Assembly (NCBI GenBank): GCA_050012675.1
Contig: JBEKGS010000001.1
Coordinates: forward strand, 62,001 to 126,000
DNA: 64,000 nt
Reading direction: 5' to 3'
Source of the DNA: Fen-455 sp050012675
GTDB taxonomy: Bacteria; Actinomycetota; Acidimicrobiia; Acidimicrobiales; Bog-793
Shown here: piece by piece, positions 47,141-56,105 of the stretch
Position numbering within the stretch: position 1 is the first letter of the stretch
Layout: each line of letters starts with the position of its first letter
Notes under the pieces: generated by a model
Seen by the model: the letters and a program-made list of their open reading frames with translations, nothing else
Told to the model about the DNA's origin: nothing
The model's database searches: none
Program-made: the position numbers and the translations under genes

Positions 47141-48094
47141 CTACCTGTCGAACACCTCGGGATTGACCGTGTTGGGAGGCCGTCGGCCCGCGAGCACCTC
47201 GGCTGCGCCCGTTGTGGCCAGGCGTGCCATGGCCAGGCGGGTCGCGAACGAGGCGCTGCCCACATGGGGGAGCAGCACCGTCCTCGGGGCGGCCAGGAGC
47301 CGCGGGTGGACGACGGGCTCGTTCTCGTACACATCGAGGCCCGCGGCGAACAACCTCCCGGACTCGAGAGCGGCGGCGAGCGCCTCTTCGTCGACCACCG
47401 GCCCCCGGGATGTGTTCACGAGCACCGCGGTCGGCTTGAAGAGCGCGAGCCGGCGGGCGTCGATCAGATGGCGAGTCTCGGGACTCAAAGGCACGTGCAG
47501 GCTCACGACGTCGGCCATCGCCAAGAGGTCGTCGAGCTCCGTGACACATCCCTCGAGCCCGGTGGGCCTTCGGGCGTGATGGAGCACGCGCATCGAAAAG
47601 CCCTCGGCGCGCCGGGCAACGGCTCGGGCGATGCGACCGTAACCGACCAGGCCGAGCGTGGCGCCGTGCACGTCCCGGCCGAGGTAGCCGTCGAAGCGCG
47701 GGGCGGTCCAGTTGCCGTCGCGCAGGTCACGTTCGGACTCCGAGAGCAACCTGGAGGCGGACAGGATAAGGGCAAAGGCGAGGTCCGCCACGGTGCCGTC
47801 CAACACGCCGGGCGTGTGGCACACAGCCACGCCGGCGCGTGTGGCGGCGTCGACGTCGACGTTGTCATAGCCGACAGAGACGGTGGCGACTACTTCGAGG
47901 CGCGACGCGCCGGCGAACACCTCTTCGGAGATCCGGTCCCTCAGTTGGCAGACGATCGCAGCAACGTCCCGGGCGGCCTCGGCAATCTCGCCCGTGGTCA
48001 GTGAACTTCCGGGCTTGGCCATAGTGAGCTCGTGGCCCGCGAGCGGATCGAAAGCCCCTTCGGGAAGCGGCGAGGTCACAAGGATTCTGGCCAT
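47141..48094 (-). CDS. D-isomer-specific 2-hydroxyacid dehydrogenase
   Basis: A 317-residue NAD(P)H-dependent enzyme resembling glyoxylate/hydroxypyruvate reductase. The NAD-binding GLVGYGRIARAVARRAEGF, the substrate Arg in VNTSRGPVVDEEAL, the Glu in AGLDVYENEPVVHP and the catalytic His in LLPHVGSAS are all present. ATG 48094 is selected because it begins the first catalytic-domain strand (MARILVTSPLPEG); upstream codons lack family character. Confidence 0.88.
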   Translation of the reverse strand: MARILVTSPLPEGAFDPLAGHELTMAKPGSSLTTGEIAEAARDVAAIVCQLRDRISEEVFAGASRLEVVATVSVGYDNVDVDAATRAGVAVCHTPGVLDGTVADLAFALILSASRLLSESERDLRDGNWTAPRFDGYLGRDVHGATLGLVGYGRIARAVARRAEGFSMRVLHHARRPTGLEGCVTELDDLLAMADVVSLHVPLSPETRHLIDARRLALFKPTAVLVNTSRGPVVDEEALAAALESGRLFAAGLDVYENEPVVHPRLLAAPRTVLLPHVGSASFATRLAMARLATTGAAEVLAGRRPPNTVNPEVFDR

Positions 48095-48424
48095 CGGGCA
48101 TCGAGTCTCGCACGGCGCGTCACTCGCCCGTCCGGCATCGGGGCGGGCACTGGTGGGTGGTGAGGGCGCCAGCGCCAACGAGGCCGCTCGCCGGCACCCC
48201 CTCCACCGCAATACCAGGCACTTAACCCCCCGGTCGTGCCAGGTACGAAGTGCCGATACCGTATTGCGCCCGGGCCGGGTAGTCAATGGTCGCGGTGACC
48301 GGTCTTGTGTCCGAAGTGCACAAGCGATGCCCGGCCGCCCTGGTCGGAAGTACGCTCGTTGCGACCGCGCCGGGGTCGCGCGTAGCCGAGAAGAAGCAGT
48401 TTCGCGGAGGGTGGGTGAACGACA
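48095..48424 (+). promoter_or_regulatory. Divergent intergenic region before amino acid transporter
   Basis: 330 bases between a minus-strand dehydrogenase gene and the plus-strand transporter operon. Inverted repeat GGCACTT (48218-48224) / AAGTGCC (48248-48254) with a 23-base spacer could be an operator. I see no gene in it. Confidence 0.35.
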
Positions 48425-49294
48425 ATGCGTAAGGCCATTGTTCTTGTGACGTTTGCCGTGGTCGGGCTCGGTGTGACTGCTGTGGGATCGGCTGCCTCGT
48501 CGGCGCCGAGGACCAAGGCGCCCCTTGTGGCAGCGGCCTCAACATGCTCCTACGCGGCCGTGCAGCCCGACCTGTTCAAGCGCGGAGTGCTCACGGTCGC
48601 GACCGACAGCCCCGCGTACGAGCCGTGGTTCTACAACAACACGCCCTCCAACGGCAAGGGGTACGAGAGCGCGGTCGCCTACGCCGTGGCCAGGCAGCTT
48701 GGTTTCTCGAAGGCTCAGGTCAAGTGGACCGTCGAGCCTTTCGACGCCTCCTTCGCGCCGGGACCGAAGAGGTTCGACTTCGACATCAACGAGATCTCCT
48801 ACACGTCCGAACGCGCGACGGTGGTGTCGTTCAGCGTCAGCTACTACGCCGTGCAGCAGGCGCTCGTCGCCATGAAGAACAGCCCCATCGTCAAGCGTCA
48901 CACGCCCGCCGAGCTTCGCACCTACGTCTACGGCGACCAGATCGGCTCGACGAGCCTTGCGTTCATCAACACCAAGCTGCGACCGTTCCATCAGCCGTCG
49001 GTGTTCAACACGCTCAACGACGCCAAGTCGGCCCTCCAGGACGACCGCATCCAGGCCCTGGTCGCCGACACGCCGACTGCCCAGTACATCAGCTCCTCGG
49101 AGATCCCCAAGTCCGTCCTCGTGGGCCAGTTCCCGAGCACGGGCGAGCACTACGGCCTGCTGTTCGCGAAGGACGACCCGCTCGTAGCCTGCGTCAACAA
49201 GGCGCTCAAGACCCTTACAGGCGACGGGACCCTCGCCAAGCTGCAGAAGGAGTACCTGGGCGTCTACACCTCGATCCCGACGATCAAGCCCTAG
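48425..49294 (+). CDS. Polar amino acid ABC transporter, substrate-binding protein
   Basis: A 289-residue exported protein. The signal peptide MRKAIVLVTFAVVGLGVTAV ends near GSAASSA. The mature part is a family 3 binding protein: LTVATDSPAYEPWFYNN, GYESAVAYAVARQLGF, FDFDINEISYTSERA (the -E-S-T-R-- aspect of the ligand site) and YGLLFAKDDPLVACVNKAL. Two cysteines (CSYAAVQ and VACVNKA) could form a disulfide. No lipobox Cys follows the signal peptide, so it is soluble rather than a lipoprotein. Permease and ATPase genes follow directly. Confidence 0.92.
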   Translation: MRKAIVLVTFAVVGLGVTAVGSAASSAPRTKAPLVAAASTCSYAAVQPDLFKRGVLTVATDSPAYEPWFYNNTPSNGKGYESAVAYAVARQLGFSKAQVKWTVEPFDASFAPGPKRFDFDINEISYTSERATVVSFSVSYYAVQQALVAMKNSPIVKRHTPAELRTYVYGDQIGSTSLAFINTKLRPFHQPSVFNTLNDAKSALQDDRIQALVADTPTAQYISSSEIPKSVLVGQFPSTGEHYGLLFAKDDPLVACVNKALKTLTGDGTLAKLQKEYLGVYTSIPTIKP

Positions 49295-49316
49295 CCAAGG
49301 CCAAGGGGCGGACCGG

Positions 49317-50261
49317 TTGCCCATACGGGGGAGTCGCGAAGGCGCCTACCTGGACGAACAGAGTCTGCTCGCAGCCGGCGCGCCGCCGCCCGGCGGCTTC
49401 GCGGGCAGCGGCAGGGGGTCGCACCTGCTAGGTGGCCAGCGTGCCGCTGCCATATCGACCGCGAGCACGGTCGTGTTCATAGGCGGAGTCGTCGCCCTGT
49501 TCGTCTTCGCCCCGGGGGCAGCGGCGGTGCGGCACACGTTCTTCAACCCCCAGCAGATGAAGCAGGCCTTCCTCGGCGATCCGAGCCTGGGGCTCTTCTC
49601 GGTCGGCAAGGGCCTCATCTTGAACATCGAGATGTTCCTCATCGCCGAGGTGCTGATCCTGTTCTGCGCCCTTGTGATCGCCGTGCTGCGCCAGCTGCGC
49701 AATCCGGTGCTGTTCCCGTTCCGGATGCTCGCTGTGGTCTACACCGACGTCTTCAGGGGGGTGCCGCTGATCATCGTGATCTACGGCATCGGATTTGGCG
49801 CTCCGGCCCTTTACATACGCGGGATCTCGACACAGTCCGACTTCGTCTACGGCATCGCCGCCCTCGTGCTGTCGTACTCCGCCTACGTGGCCGAGGTCTA
49901 CCGGGCCGGCATCAACTCCGTTCACCAGAGCCAGGTTGCCGCGGCCCGGTCGCTCGGGTTGTCGCAATGGAAGTCCCTGCGCTTTGTCGTGCTCCCCCAG
50001 GCGGTCCGCACCGTGATCCCGCCGCTGTTGAACGACTTCATAAGCCTGCAGAAAGACACCGCGCTCGTCTCGACCCTGGGGGCTGTGATCGAGGCGAACC
50101 GGGCCGCGCAGATCGACTCCTCGACGCTGTTCGTGTACTCGTCCTACACCGTCGCCGCCGCGTTGTTCCTCTGCCTGACGATTCCCCTCGCCCGGTTCAC
50201 GGACCGGCTGATAGCCCGTGACGTGGGCCGCCGGCTGGCCGGCGGCGGCGCGATCAGATGA
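49317..50261 (+). CDS. Polar amino acid ABC transporter, permease (HisM/GlnP type)
   Basis: A 314-residue permease of the His/Glu family. An unusually long cytoplasmic N-terminus (about 45 residues, Gly-rich) precedes five or six helices. The EAA loop that docks with the ATPase reads EVYRAGINSVHQSQVAAARSLGLSQW. TTG 49317 is used 22 bases after the binding-protein stop. The stop overlaps the ATPase start by four bases. One permease gene implies a homodimer. Confidence 0.9.
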   Translation: MPIRGSREGAYLDEQSLLAAGAPPPGGFAGSGRGSHLLGGQRAAAISTASTVVFIGGVVALFVFAPGAAAVRHTFFNPQQMKQAFLGDPSLGLFSVGKGLILNIEMFLIAEVLILFCALVIAVLRQLRNPVLFPFRMLAVVYTDVFRGVPLIIVIYGIGFGAPALYIRGISTQSDFVYGIAALVLSYSAYVAEVYRAGINSVHQSQVAAARSLGLSQWKSLRFVVLPQAVRTVIPPLLNDFISLQKDTALVSTLGAVIEANRAAQIDSSTLFVYSSYTVAAALFLCLTIPLARFTDRLIARDVGRRLAGGGAIR

Positions 50262-51094
50262 ACGAGACCGACGTCGGCCCTGAGAGCGCCGGGCCCGGCG
50301 GCACACTGTTCGGTTCCGGGGCCGGGCGCGGCGAGCCGGGCTTCACCGGCGCGCAGGCCGTCCGGCTCGAGGACGTCCACAAGTCATTCGGCGCCCTCGA
50401 GGTGCTGCGCGGGATCAACCTGTCCGTCGCGGCCCACGAGGTCATATGCCTCATAGGGGCTTCGGGATCGGGCAAGTCCACCCTCCTGCGCTGTGTCAAC
50501 TTGCTGGAGCCGGTGAACAGCGGGCGGATCCTGCTCTGGGACCAGGATGTCACCGCCTCGGGGGTCGACGAGAACGCGGTGCGCCGCCACATAGGCATCG
50601 TCTTCCAGTCCTTCAACCTGTTCCCCCACATGACGGTGCTCCGCAACATCACCCTCGGGCCAACCCGCGTGCTAGGAGTGCCACGCGGTGAGGCCGAGGA
50701 CACAGCGCGAGCGCTGCTCGCCCGTTTCGGGCTCTCGGAGAAGCAGGACGACTATCCGGACCGTCTTTCCGGTGGCCAGCAGCAACGGGTGGCGATCATC
50801 CGTGCGCTCGCGATGAAGCCGGGGATCATGTTGCTGGACGAGGTGACGAGCGCACTTGACCCCGAGCTCGTGTCCGAGGTGCTGGGCGTGATACGCGAGC
50901 TGGCGGAGGCCGGCATGACCATGTTGATCGCCACCCATGAGATGGGCTTCGCCCGCGACATAGCCGACAGGGTCTGTTTCCTGGACGAGGGCGTGATACT
51001 CGAGCAGGGGCCTCCGGCCCAGGTGTTCACCGCGCCCGTGAACAGCCGGACTCAGCTGTTCCTTCGCCGGATCGTCGATGCCGGGCGGCTCTGA
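50258..51094 (+). CDS. Polar amino acid ABC transporter, ATP-binding protein
   Basis: A 278-residue GlnQ/HisP-type ATPase: Walker A LIGASGSGKSTLLRCVNLLEP, Q-loop VFQSFNLFPHMTVLRNI, signature RLSGGQQQRVAIIRAL, Walker B IMLLDEVTSALDPELV, H-loop IATHEMGFA. The VTSALDP sequence is characteristic of polar amino acid systems. A 30-residue N-terminal extension precedes it. Its 3' end overlaps the convergent GGDEF-EAL gene by 43 bases. Confidence 0.95.
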   Translation: MNETDVGPESAGPGGTLFGSGAGRGEPGFTGAQAVRLEDVHKSFGALEVLRGINLSVAAHEVICLIGASGSGKSTLLRCVNLLEPVNSGRILLWDQDVTASGVDENAVRRHIGIVFQSFNLFPHMTVLRNITLGPTRVLGVPRGEAEDTARALLARFGLSEKQDDYPDRLSGGQQQRVAIIRALAMKPGIMLLDEVTSALDPELVSEVLGVIRELAEAGMTMLIATHEMGFARDIADRVCFLDEGVILEQGPPAQVFTAPVNSRTQLFLRRIVDAGRL

Positions 51095-52896
51095 CGGGGA
51101 AGGTGGCCCCGTAGGGGGACAACGGGTTCAAGAGTGAGGATCGCTTCGAGGGCTTCGGGGGCGATCGGCTGGGAGAACAGGGATCCCTGGCCGAAGGTGC
51201 AGTGCTCGTCTTGCAGGCCTGCCAGTTGCCAGCCCTGTTCGATGCCCTCGGCGAGAGTCTCGAACCCGAGAGTCCGGCCCAGTTGCACAAGGGTGTGGAT
51301 GGAGCTGGTCGCCTCTTTCGAGCTCCCCATGGCGGCGACGAAGGACCGGTCGATCTTGAGGGCGTCGACCGGGACCTCGCGCAGGCGCGCGATTGCCGAA
51401 TAACCGGCGCCGAGGTCGTCGACGGCGACGAGCACACCGAGTGCCTTGAGCTCGCGCAGCCTCCCGAGCATGGTCTCCACGTCTTTGTTCAAGCTCTGCT
51501 CGGCCACGTTGATGATGAGCGACCTGGGCTCGAGGCCGGTGGCCGAGAGCGCCGACTGCACGAGGTCGACGAAGTCCCCCGCCTCGAGCTGACGCGGCGA
51601 GACGTTGATGGTCATGGTCAGGTGATGGCCGAGGCGGTGCCAGGCGGCCGCGCGCCGGCATGCTTGGCGCAGCAGCCATGACCCGACGGGCGCGATCAGA
51701 CCCGTCTCCTCCAGCACCGGCATGAAGGACTCGGGGTCGACTATGCCCCGGACGGGGTGCCGCCAGCGCAAGAGCGCCTCCACGCCGCACACTGCCACGT
51801 TGTCGAGCTCGAAAATCGGTTGATAGAGAAGGAAGAACTGGTTCTCCTGGAGGGCCTCGCGCAGGTCGGCCTCGAGCTCGAGGCGGTCCATGGCGGCCGT
51901 CTTCATCTCGGGCTTGAAGCGGACGTGGCAGTTCCTTCCCAGGGCCTTCGCCTGGCACAGGGCGATGGCCGCGTCCCGCAACAGGTCGTCCGGCTCGTCC
52001 CCGTCGTTGGTCGCGATGCCGATGCTCGCCGTCAGCGAGATGGGGGTGTCCATGAATCCCTCGAGTCGGAAAGGCTCTTTCATGGCGTCGAGCAGCCTCT
52101 CGGCCAGCAGCTCCGGCCCTGCTGCAAGTGACAGTCCTTCGGCCAGAATCGCGAACTCGTCCCCACCGGGGCGCCCGACTGTGTCGCTGGCCCTGAGAAC
52201 TCCCGTGAAGCGGGCAGCCACGGCTTTCAGCAGCTCGTCTCCCGCCTGTTGGCCGAGGGCGTCGTTGACCGACCTGAAGTTGTCCAGATCGACGAGCAGG
52301 GCGCCGATGAGGAAGTGCTGGCGCTGACAACGCAGGAGCATCTGCTGCAGGCGGTCACGGATGAGCGTCCGGTCCGGAAGGCAGGTCAGGCTGTCATGGC
52401 CCGAACGATGGCGCCACTGCACGTCGGTGCGTTGCCTCAACAGCTCGTTCTCCCGTTGCACCGAGAGATCGAGGATGACGCCGTCTATCCAAACAGGGCT
52501 GCCCGCCGAGTCCGCGACACCCCGGCCGTGCTCGGCGACCCATCTCGAAGAGCCGTTGGCGTGCACGATGCGGTACTCGAGGGAGAACGAACCCCCCCGG
52601 CTGAGTGCCTCACGGACGACGCCGTTCACGTGCTCGCGGTCATCGGGACAGATGATCGACTCGAAGGACCTGATGCTCTCGTTGGTGAACTCGCTCGCCG
52701 GATAACCGGTGAGCATCTCGATGTGGTCGCTGACATAGCGCATCGTCCAGGGCTCCACGCAGTCGCGGCGGTAGACGGCTCCAGGGATGTTCACGACCAG
52801 GGACCGGTACTCCTCCTCGCTCGCGCGCTCGGCCGCATTGGCGCTCGGCGCGGAGGGGCGTTCATCGGACGGTACGACTTGATTGAACAGTGTCAT
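51052..52896 (-). CDS. PAS-GGDEF-EAL cyclic-di-GMP protein
   Basis: A 614-residue soluble protein. A PAS domain (about 30-150: YRSLVVNIPGAVYRRD to SSRWVAEHGRGVADSAGSP) is followed by GGDEF with RPGGDEFAIL and the inhibitory site RASD five residues before it, then EAL with GVEALLRWRHP, INVSPRQLE, VDDLGAGYS, LKIDRSF and AEGIEQG. In the EAL domain the usual E-L-T-E is NVAE, which removes one metal ligand, so phosphodiesterase activity is doubtful while cyclase activity looks intact. ATG 52896 is chosen; an in-frame extension has no ribosome site. The 43-base 3' overlap with the transporter ATPase is real coding overlap. Confidence 0.9.
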   Translation of the reverse strand: MTLFNQVVPSDERPSAPSANAAERASEEEYRSLVVNIPGAVYRRDCVEPWTMRYVSDHIEMLTGYPASEFTNESIRSFESIICPDDREHVNGVVREALSRGGSFSLEYRIVHANGSSRWVAEHGRGVADSAGSPVWIDGVILDLSVQRENELLRQRTDVQWRHRSGHDSLTCLPDRTLIRDRLQQMLLRCQRQHFLIGALLVDLDNFRSVNDALGQQAGDELLKAVAARFTGVLRASDTVGRPGGDEFAILAEGLSLAAGPELLAERLLDAMKEPFRLEGFMDTPISLTASIGIATNDGDEPDDLLRDAAIALCQAKALGRNCHVRFKPEMKTAAMDRLELEADLREALQENQFFLLYQPIFELDNVAVCGVEALLRWRHPVRGIVDPESFMPVLEETGLIAPVGSWLLRQACRRAAAWHRLGHHLTMTINVSPRQLEAGDFVDLVQSALSATGLEPRSLIINVAEQSLNKDVETMLGRLRELKALGVLVAVDDLGAGYSAIARLREVPVDALKIDRSFVAAMGSSKEATSSIHTLVQLGRTLGFETLAEGIEQGWQLAGLQDEHCTFGQGSLFSQPIAPEALEAILTLEPVVPLRGHLPRQSRPASTIRRRNS

Positions 52897-53150
52897 CGGA
52901 CAACTCGCGGTCGGATCACGCACCAAAGATCCCCGAGTGCCGCCGAGAGGCGACAAGGCTGCGATGCCAGCGACGAGCCAAAGCTTGCGTTGAGGTTCAT
53001 CAATGAGAATTGTCGGCGCCAAGTGCGCGAACTTGACAACTACAAGGCAGGTCGGCGTCCGATTTCGTCAGGCTTGTCGACACGATCCATCCGACGCGCC
53101 CTGTCCCCGATTGCGGGCCAGTCATCCCTCCCGGGTCAAAGAGCCGTCTT

Positions 53151-54641
53151 TCAAACCGAGGGGGTGCCGAGCGACCCGGCCGGCCAGCGGCCGATGCCGC
53201 CGTTTTCGAGAAGGAAGCTCGTGACCTCGCGGTTCGCGTGCTCTGCCCGCCAGGCGAGCATCGACTGTGCGTAGTCGAGGATCCGGGAGGCGTCGTCGAC
53301 CTCCGTCCGCCAGGTCGGGTCGGCCGCGATGTCATAGCAGCGCCAGGAGCCGTCGCCGAACTGCACGTAGGCAGCGTCCTGGAAACGGCGCACGGTGAGG
53401 TTGTCCCGTTCCAGGTGCCTGTCAAAGGGCCAGTCGAAGGCGCCTTCGGGAAGGCCGAGGTAGCGCCAGTCGAACTCCCAGGCCGCTGCGGTCCGCCACC
53501 AAGGCGGCCGGCGTCCTTCGAGGAATGCGGTGAGCGGCAACCCGTCGCACTGGGCGGGGATCTCGAGGCCGAGAGCCTCGCAGATCGTCGGAAAGAGGTC
53601 GATGTTCTCGGTGAAAGCCTCGACGACGGACCCGTGAGCGCCCGGGAGCCCCGGCGCGCGGACGATGCCCGGCACCTTGTAGCTCTCCTCGAAGAAGCCG
53701 AGCTTGTTCATCAAACCGTGGTCGCCGAGTTGCTCGCCGTGGTCCGATGTCACGAGCACGAACGTGTCCTCCCACTGCCCGAGCCCCTCGAGGGCGTCTA
53801 GGACCCGGCCGATCTGGGCATCCACGTCACCGATCATCCCGTAGTACTGGGCGCGCATCTTCCTCAAGGCGCCTTCCTCCGCGGGAGCTGCCGTCTCCTC
53901 CAGCGAAAGGGCGGCCTCGTGGAGCCGATGGCGACGGGGGGAGGCAGCGATGGGCATGTCCACGTCGTCAGGGTCAAAGGCGCGGGCGAAGCGGCCGGCG
54001 GCGGCGTAAGGGGGATGGGGCCTCAAGTAGCTCAGGTGGGCGAACCACGGGCGGTCCTGGCGCTCGAGCCAATCGAGGTAGGAGTTGGTCAAAAAGGCGG
54101 ACACGCCGGCCTCCTCGGGCCGGTCGGGCTCGGTCGCCAGTGCGCCGAGCACCTCCGAGGGCACGTCGTAGCCGAGGTCCCGCAGCCATTCGGTCCAGAT
54201 CGTGTGCTCACCGGTGAGGTCGAGCCCGACCCTGAAGCCCGGCAGCACTCCTTCGTAGCTGGAAAGGCGGGGATCGCCAGGTGACCGGACGACGCGTGGG
54301 TCGACTCCCTGGTCCGTGTAACCGAACAGCGTGGGTTCCAAACCCGCGCGCCGGGCGGCGCGGGCCAGGTTGTCCAGCCTGTCGTCGAGCGGTGTGCCGT
54401 TCGCGACGACCCGGTTGTTCATCTGGTAGGTGCCCGTGTACAAACAGGCGCGTCCCGGCGAGCACGGTGCAGCCTGGCTGTAGTGGTTGTCGAAGCGCAC
54501 TGCCGAAGCACAAAGACGGTCGAGGTTCGGGGTGCGGACCACGCGGTGACCGGCGGCCGAAAGGCAGTCGCCACGGAACTGGTCGAGCGTCACAAGGAGC
54601 AGGTTCAAACGGCCTCCGCATCGATAGACGGCCATTGCCAT
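53151..54641 (-). CDS. Sulfatase family enzyme
   Basis: A 496-residue alkaline-phosphatase-superfamily hydrolase. The first metal site is LVTLDQFRGDCL, the formylglycine signature is CSPGRACLYTGTY (Cys-X-Pro-X-Arg, with Gly at the fourth position), and VTSDHGEQLGDHGLMNK is the second metal site. Cys is expected to be converted to formylglycine, which also requires a formylglycine-generating enzyme elsewhere. No signal peptide is seen from the ATG at 54641, so it is probably cytoplasmic. Substrate could be a sulfate ester or phosphonate. Confidence 0.85.
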   Translation of the reverse strand: MAMAVYRCGGRLNLLLVTLDQFRGDCLSAAGHRVVRTPNLDRLCASAVRFDNHYSQAAPCSPGRACLYTGTYQMNNRVVANGTPLDDRLDNLARAARRAGLEPTLFGYTDQGVDPRVVRSPGDPRLSSYEGVLPGFRVGLDLTGEHTIWTEWLRDLGYDVPSEVLGALATEPDRPEEAGVSAFLTNSYLDWLERQDRPWFAHLSYLRPHPPYAAAGRFARAFDPDDVDMPIAASPRRHRLHEAALSLEETAAPAEEGALRKMRAQYYGMIGDVDAQIGRVLDALEGLGQWEDTFVLVTSDHGEQLGDHGLMNKLGFFEESYKVPGIVRAPGLPGAHGSVVEAFTENIDLFPTICEALGLEIPAQCDGLPLTAFLEGRRPPWWRTAAAWEFDWRYLGLPEGAFDWPFDRHLERDNLTVRRFQDAAYVQFGDGSWRCYDIAADPTWRTEVDDASRILDYAQSMLAWRAEHANREVTSFLLENGGIGRWPAGSLGTPSV

Positions 54642-54814
54642 GACGGCGTCTGGAGCGTACCGCCCGGAGGCCCGAGCGTCGCATAACACGCCGGAATAAC
54701 GCTCGGCTCTCTCAAGCGGCGTCCCCTCGTGGCACAGACATCACACAGTCCTTCTCTCGTTGCGCTCCTGGTGGCATTCTTAAGTCTGTTCTCCTCTTGG
54801 ACGATAAATAAGGG

Positions 54815-55915
54815 ATGGGATCCGCGAGGAAGCCAAAGAGAAGGAGCGTGGTGGGCCAGCCTCCCGAAGACCTTGAGTCTCGGCCGAAGTCGCATGCACC
54901 CGGTCCCGCGGGACGCTCTGTCAAGGCTCCCGCGCTGGGCGCCGAGCACACGCTCGAGGTTGTCGGCAGTGGCACAGAGGAGACCTCTGGCGAGGAGACT
55001 TCCGGCCCTGTCGCCCTTGACGGGTCGGTCGAGATCTTCGAGCCGGAACCGGAAGAGACTCTCGACGCCGTCGCCAAGCAGGCAGAGGAGACGCTCGAAG
55101 TCGTCGACCTCGATATGGGGGAGGCTCTCGATGTCGTCGGCCTCGACACCGAAGAGACTCTTGACAACGTCGAGCTCGCGCCCCTGTCCCAGTCGGCTGA
55201 CGAGCTGCGTCTTGCCGAAGCCCGCAGGCGTGTGGAGGAGCTGCCGGCGGAAGGCTCGATCCACGTCGTGTTCCAGCCCATCGTTGACCTGGCCACGACC
55301 AAGGTGATCGGTTACGAAGCCCTGGCACGTTTCCCGGGGGACAAGAGCGTTTCCCCACGGACGTGGTTCGCCGAGGCCGCCGAGGTCGGCCTCCTGCTCG
55401 AGATCGAGATGACCGCCATCCGGGCGGCTCTGGCCAAGCTGGAGCGCCTGCCGTCGGACGCCTTCATCTCTGTCAACGTGTCCCCGGCGACGGCCGGGTC
55501 CGACGAGCTTCGCGACGTCCTCGGCAGCGTCGACCCCAAGCGCGTCGTTCTGGAGATCACCGAGAACGCCGCAGCCGGAGACTACGAGGAAGTCAGCGAA
55601 GCCGTCGGCGAGCTCCGTGCCAATGGCGTGCGCATCGCCATCGACGACACCGGGTCGGGCTCAGTGAGCTTCAACAGCTTGTTCGACGTCCACGCGGACA
55701 TCATCAAGATCGACATCGACGTCACCCACGGGATCGCGTCCGACCCGATGAAAGAGGCCATGGCCTCGGCCTTGAAGGGGCTCGCGGACCGCCTGGGTGC
55801 CATGAGCCTCGCGGAAGGCATCGAAACCGAGGAAGAGCTCAACTTGCTGAGGGGAGTCGGTGTTCAGGCAGGTCAGGGTTATCTTTTCGGCCGTCCCGAG
55901 CCCGTTCCCGACTAG
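54815..55915 (+). CDS. EAL-domain protein with acidic 11-residue repeats
   Basis: A 366-residue protein: a basic start (GSARKPKRRS), an acidic repeat region (residues about 44-121), then an EAL domain with GYEALARF, SVNVSPATAG, VVLEITEN, IAIDDTGSGS, IIKIDIDVTHG, AEGIETEEEL and GQGYLFGRP. All catalytic positions are present, so phosphodiesterase activity is likely. The domain is closely related to the one at 3162-3992. A GATAAA box at 54803-54808 lies only seven bases before the ATG, which would make the transcript leaderless. Divergent from the sulfatase. Confidence 0.85.
   Translation: MGSARKPKRRSVVGQPPEDLESRPKSHAPGPAGRSVKAPALGAEHTLEVVGSGTEETSGEETSGPVALDGSVEIFEPEPEETLDAVAKQAEETLEVVDLDMGEALDVVGLDTEETLDNVELAPLSQSADELRLAEARRRVEELPAEGSIHVVFQPIVDLATTKVIGYEALARFPGDKSVSPRTWFAEAAEVGLLLEIEMTAIRAALAKLERLPSDAFISVNVSPATAGSDELRDVLGSVDPKRVVLEITENAAAGDYEEVSEAVGELRANGVRIAIDDTGSGSVSFNSLFDVHADIIKIDIDVTHGIASDPMKEAMASALKGLADRLGAMSLAEGIETEEELNLLRGVGVQAGQGYLFGRPEPVPD
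54944..55176 (+). repeat. 33-base (11-residue) repeats in EAL gene
   Basis: Three complete units and a partial one follow each other at 55052, 55085, 55118 and 55151: EETLDAVAKQA, EETLEVVDLDM, GEALDVVGLDT, EETLDNVEL. A separate copy, EHTLEVVGSGT, starts at 54944. Codons differ between units (for example GAAGAGACT and GAGGAGACG), so the protein repeat is under selection or old. The repeat is acidic and probably helical. Confidence 0.75.
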
Positions 55916-56075
55916 CCGAGGGCTTGCCGGCCCGGACTGGTGGGTGGCCGGGAGAAAGCGGCCGGGGCCGGGCACGGACCGGGCCTGCTCGAGGGCGCAG
56001 GTCCCTTCCAGCGTCCTATTGCCTCGCGCGTTTCTTTCAAGTAACGATCTGTAAATAGAATCTCGATCGGTACGA

Positions 56076-56088
56076 CCCACACCGTGGG
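56076..56088. promoter_or_regulatory. Possible operator before MerR-TetR gene
   Basis: CCCAC-ACC-GTGGG lies between a possible -10 box TAGAAT (56056-56061) and the start codon. It could be an autoregulatory site. Evidence is slight. Confidence 0.35.
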
Positions 56089-56105
56089 GTGATAGAAGAG
56101 GCCCG

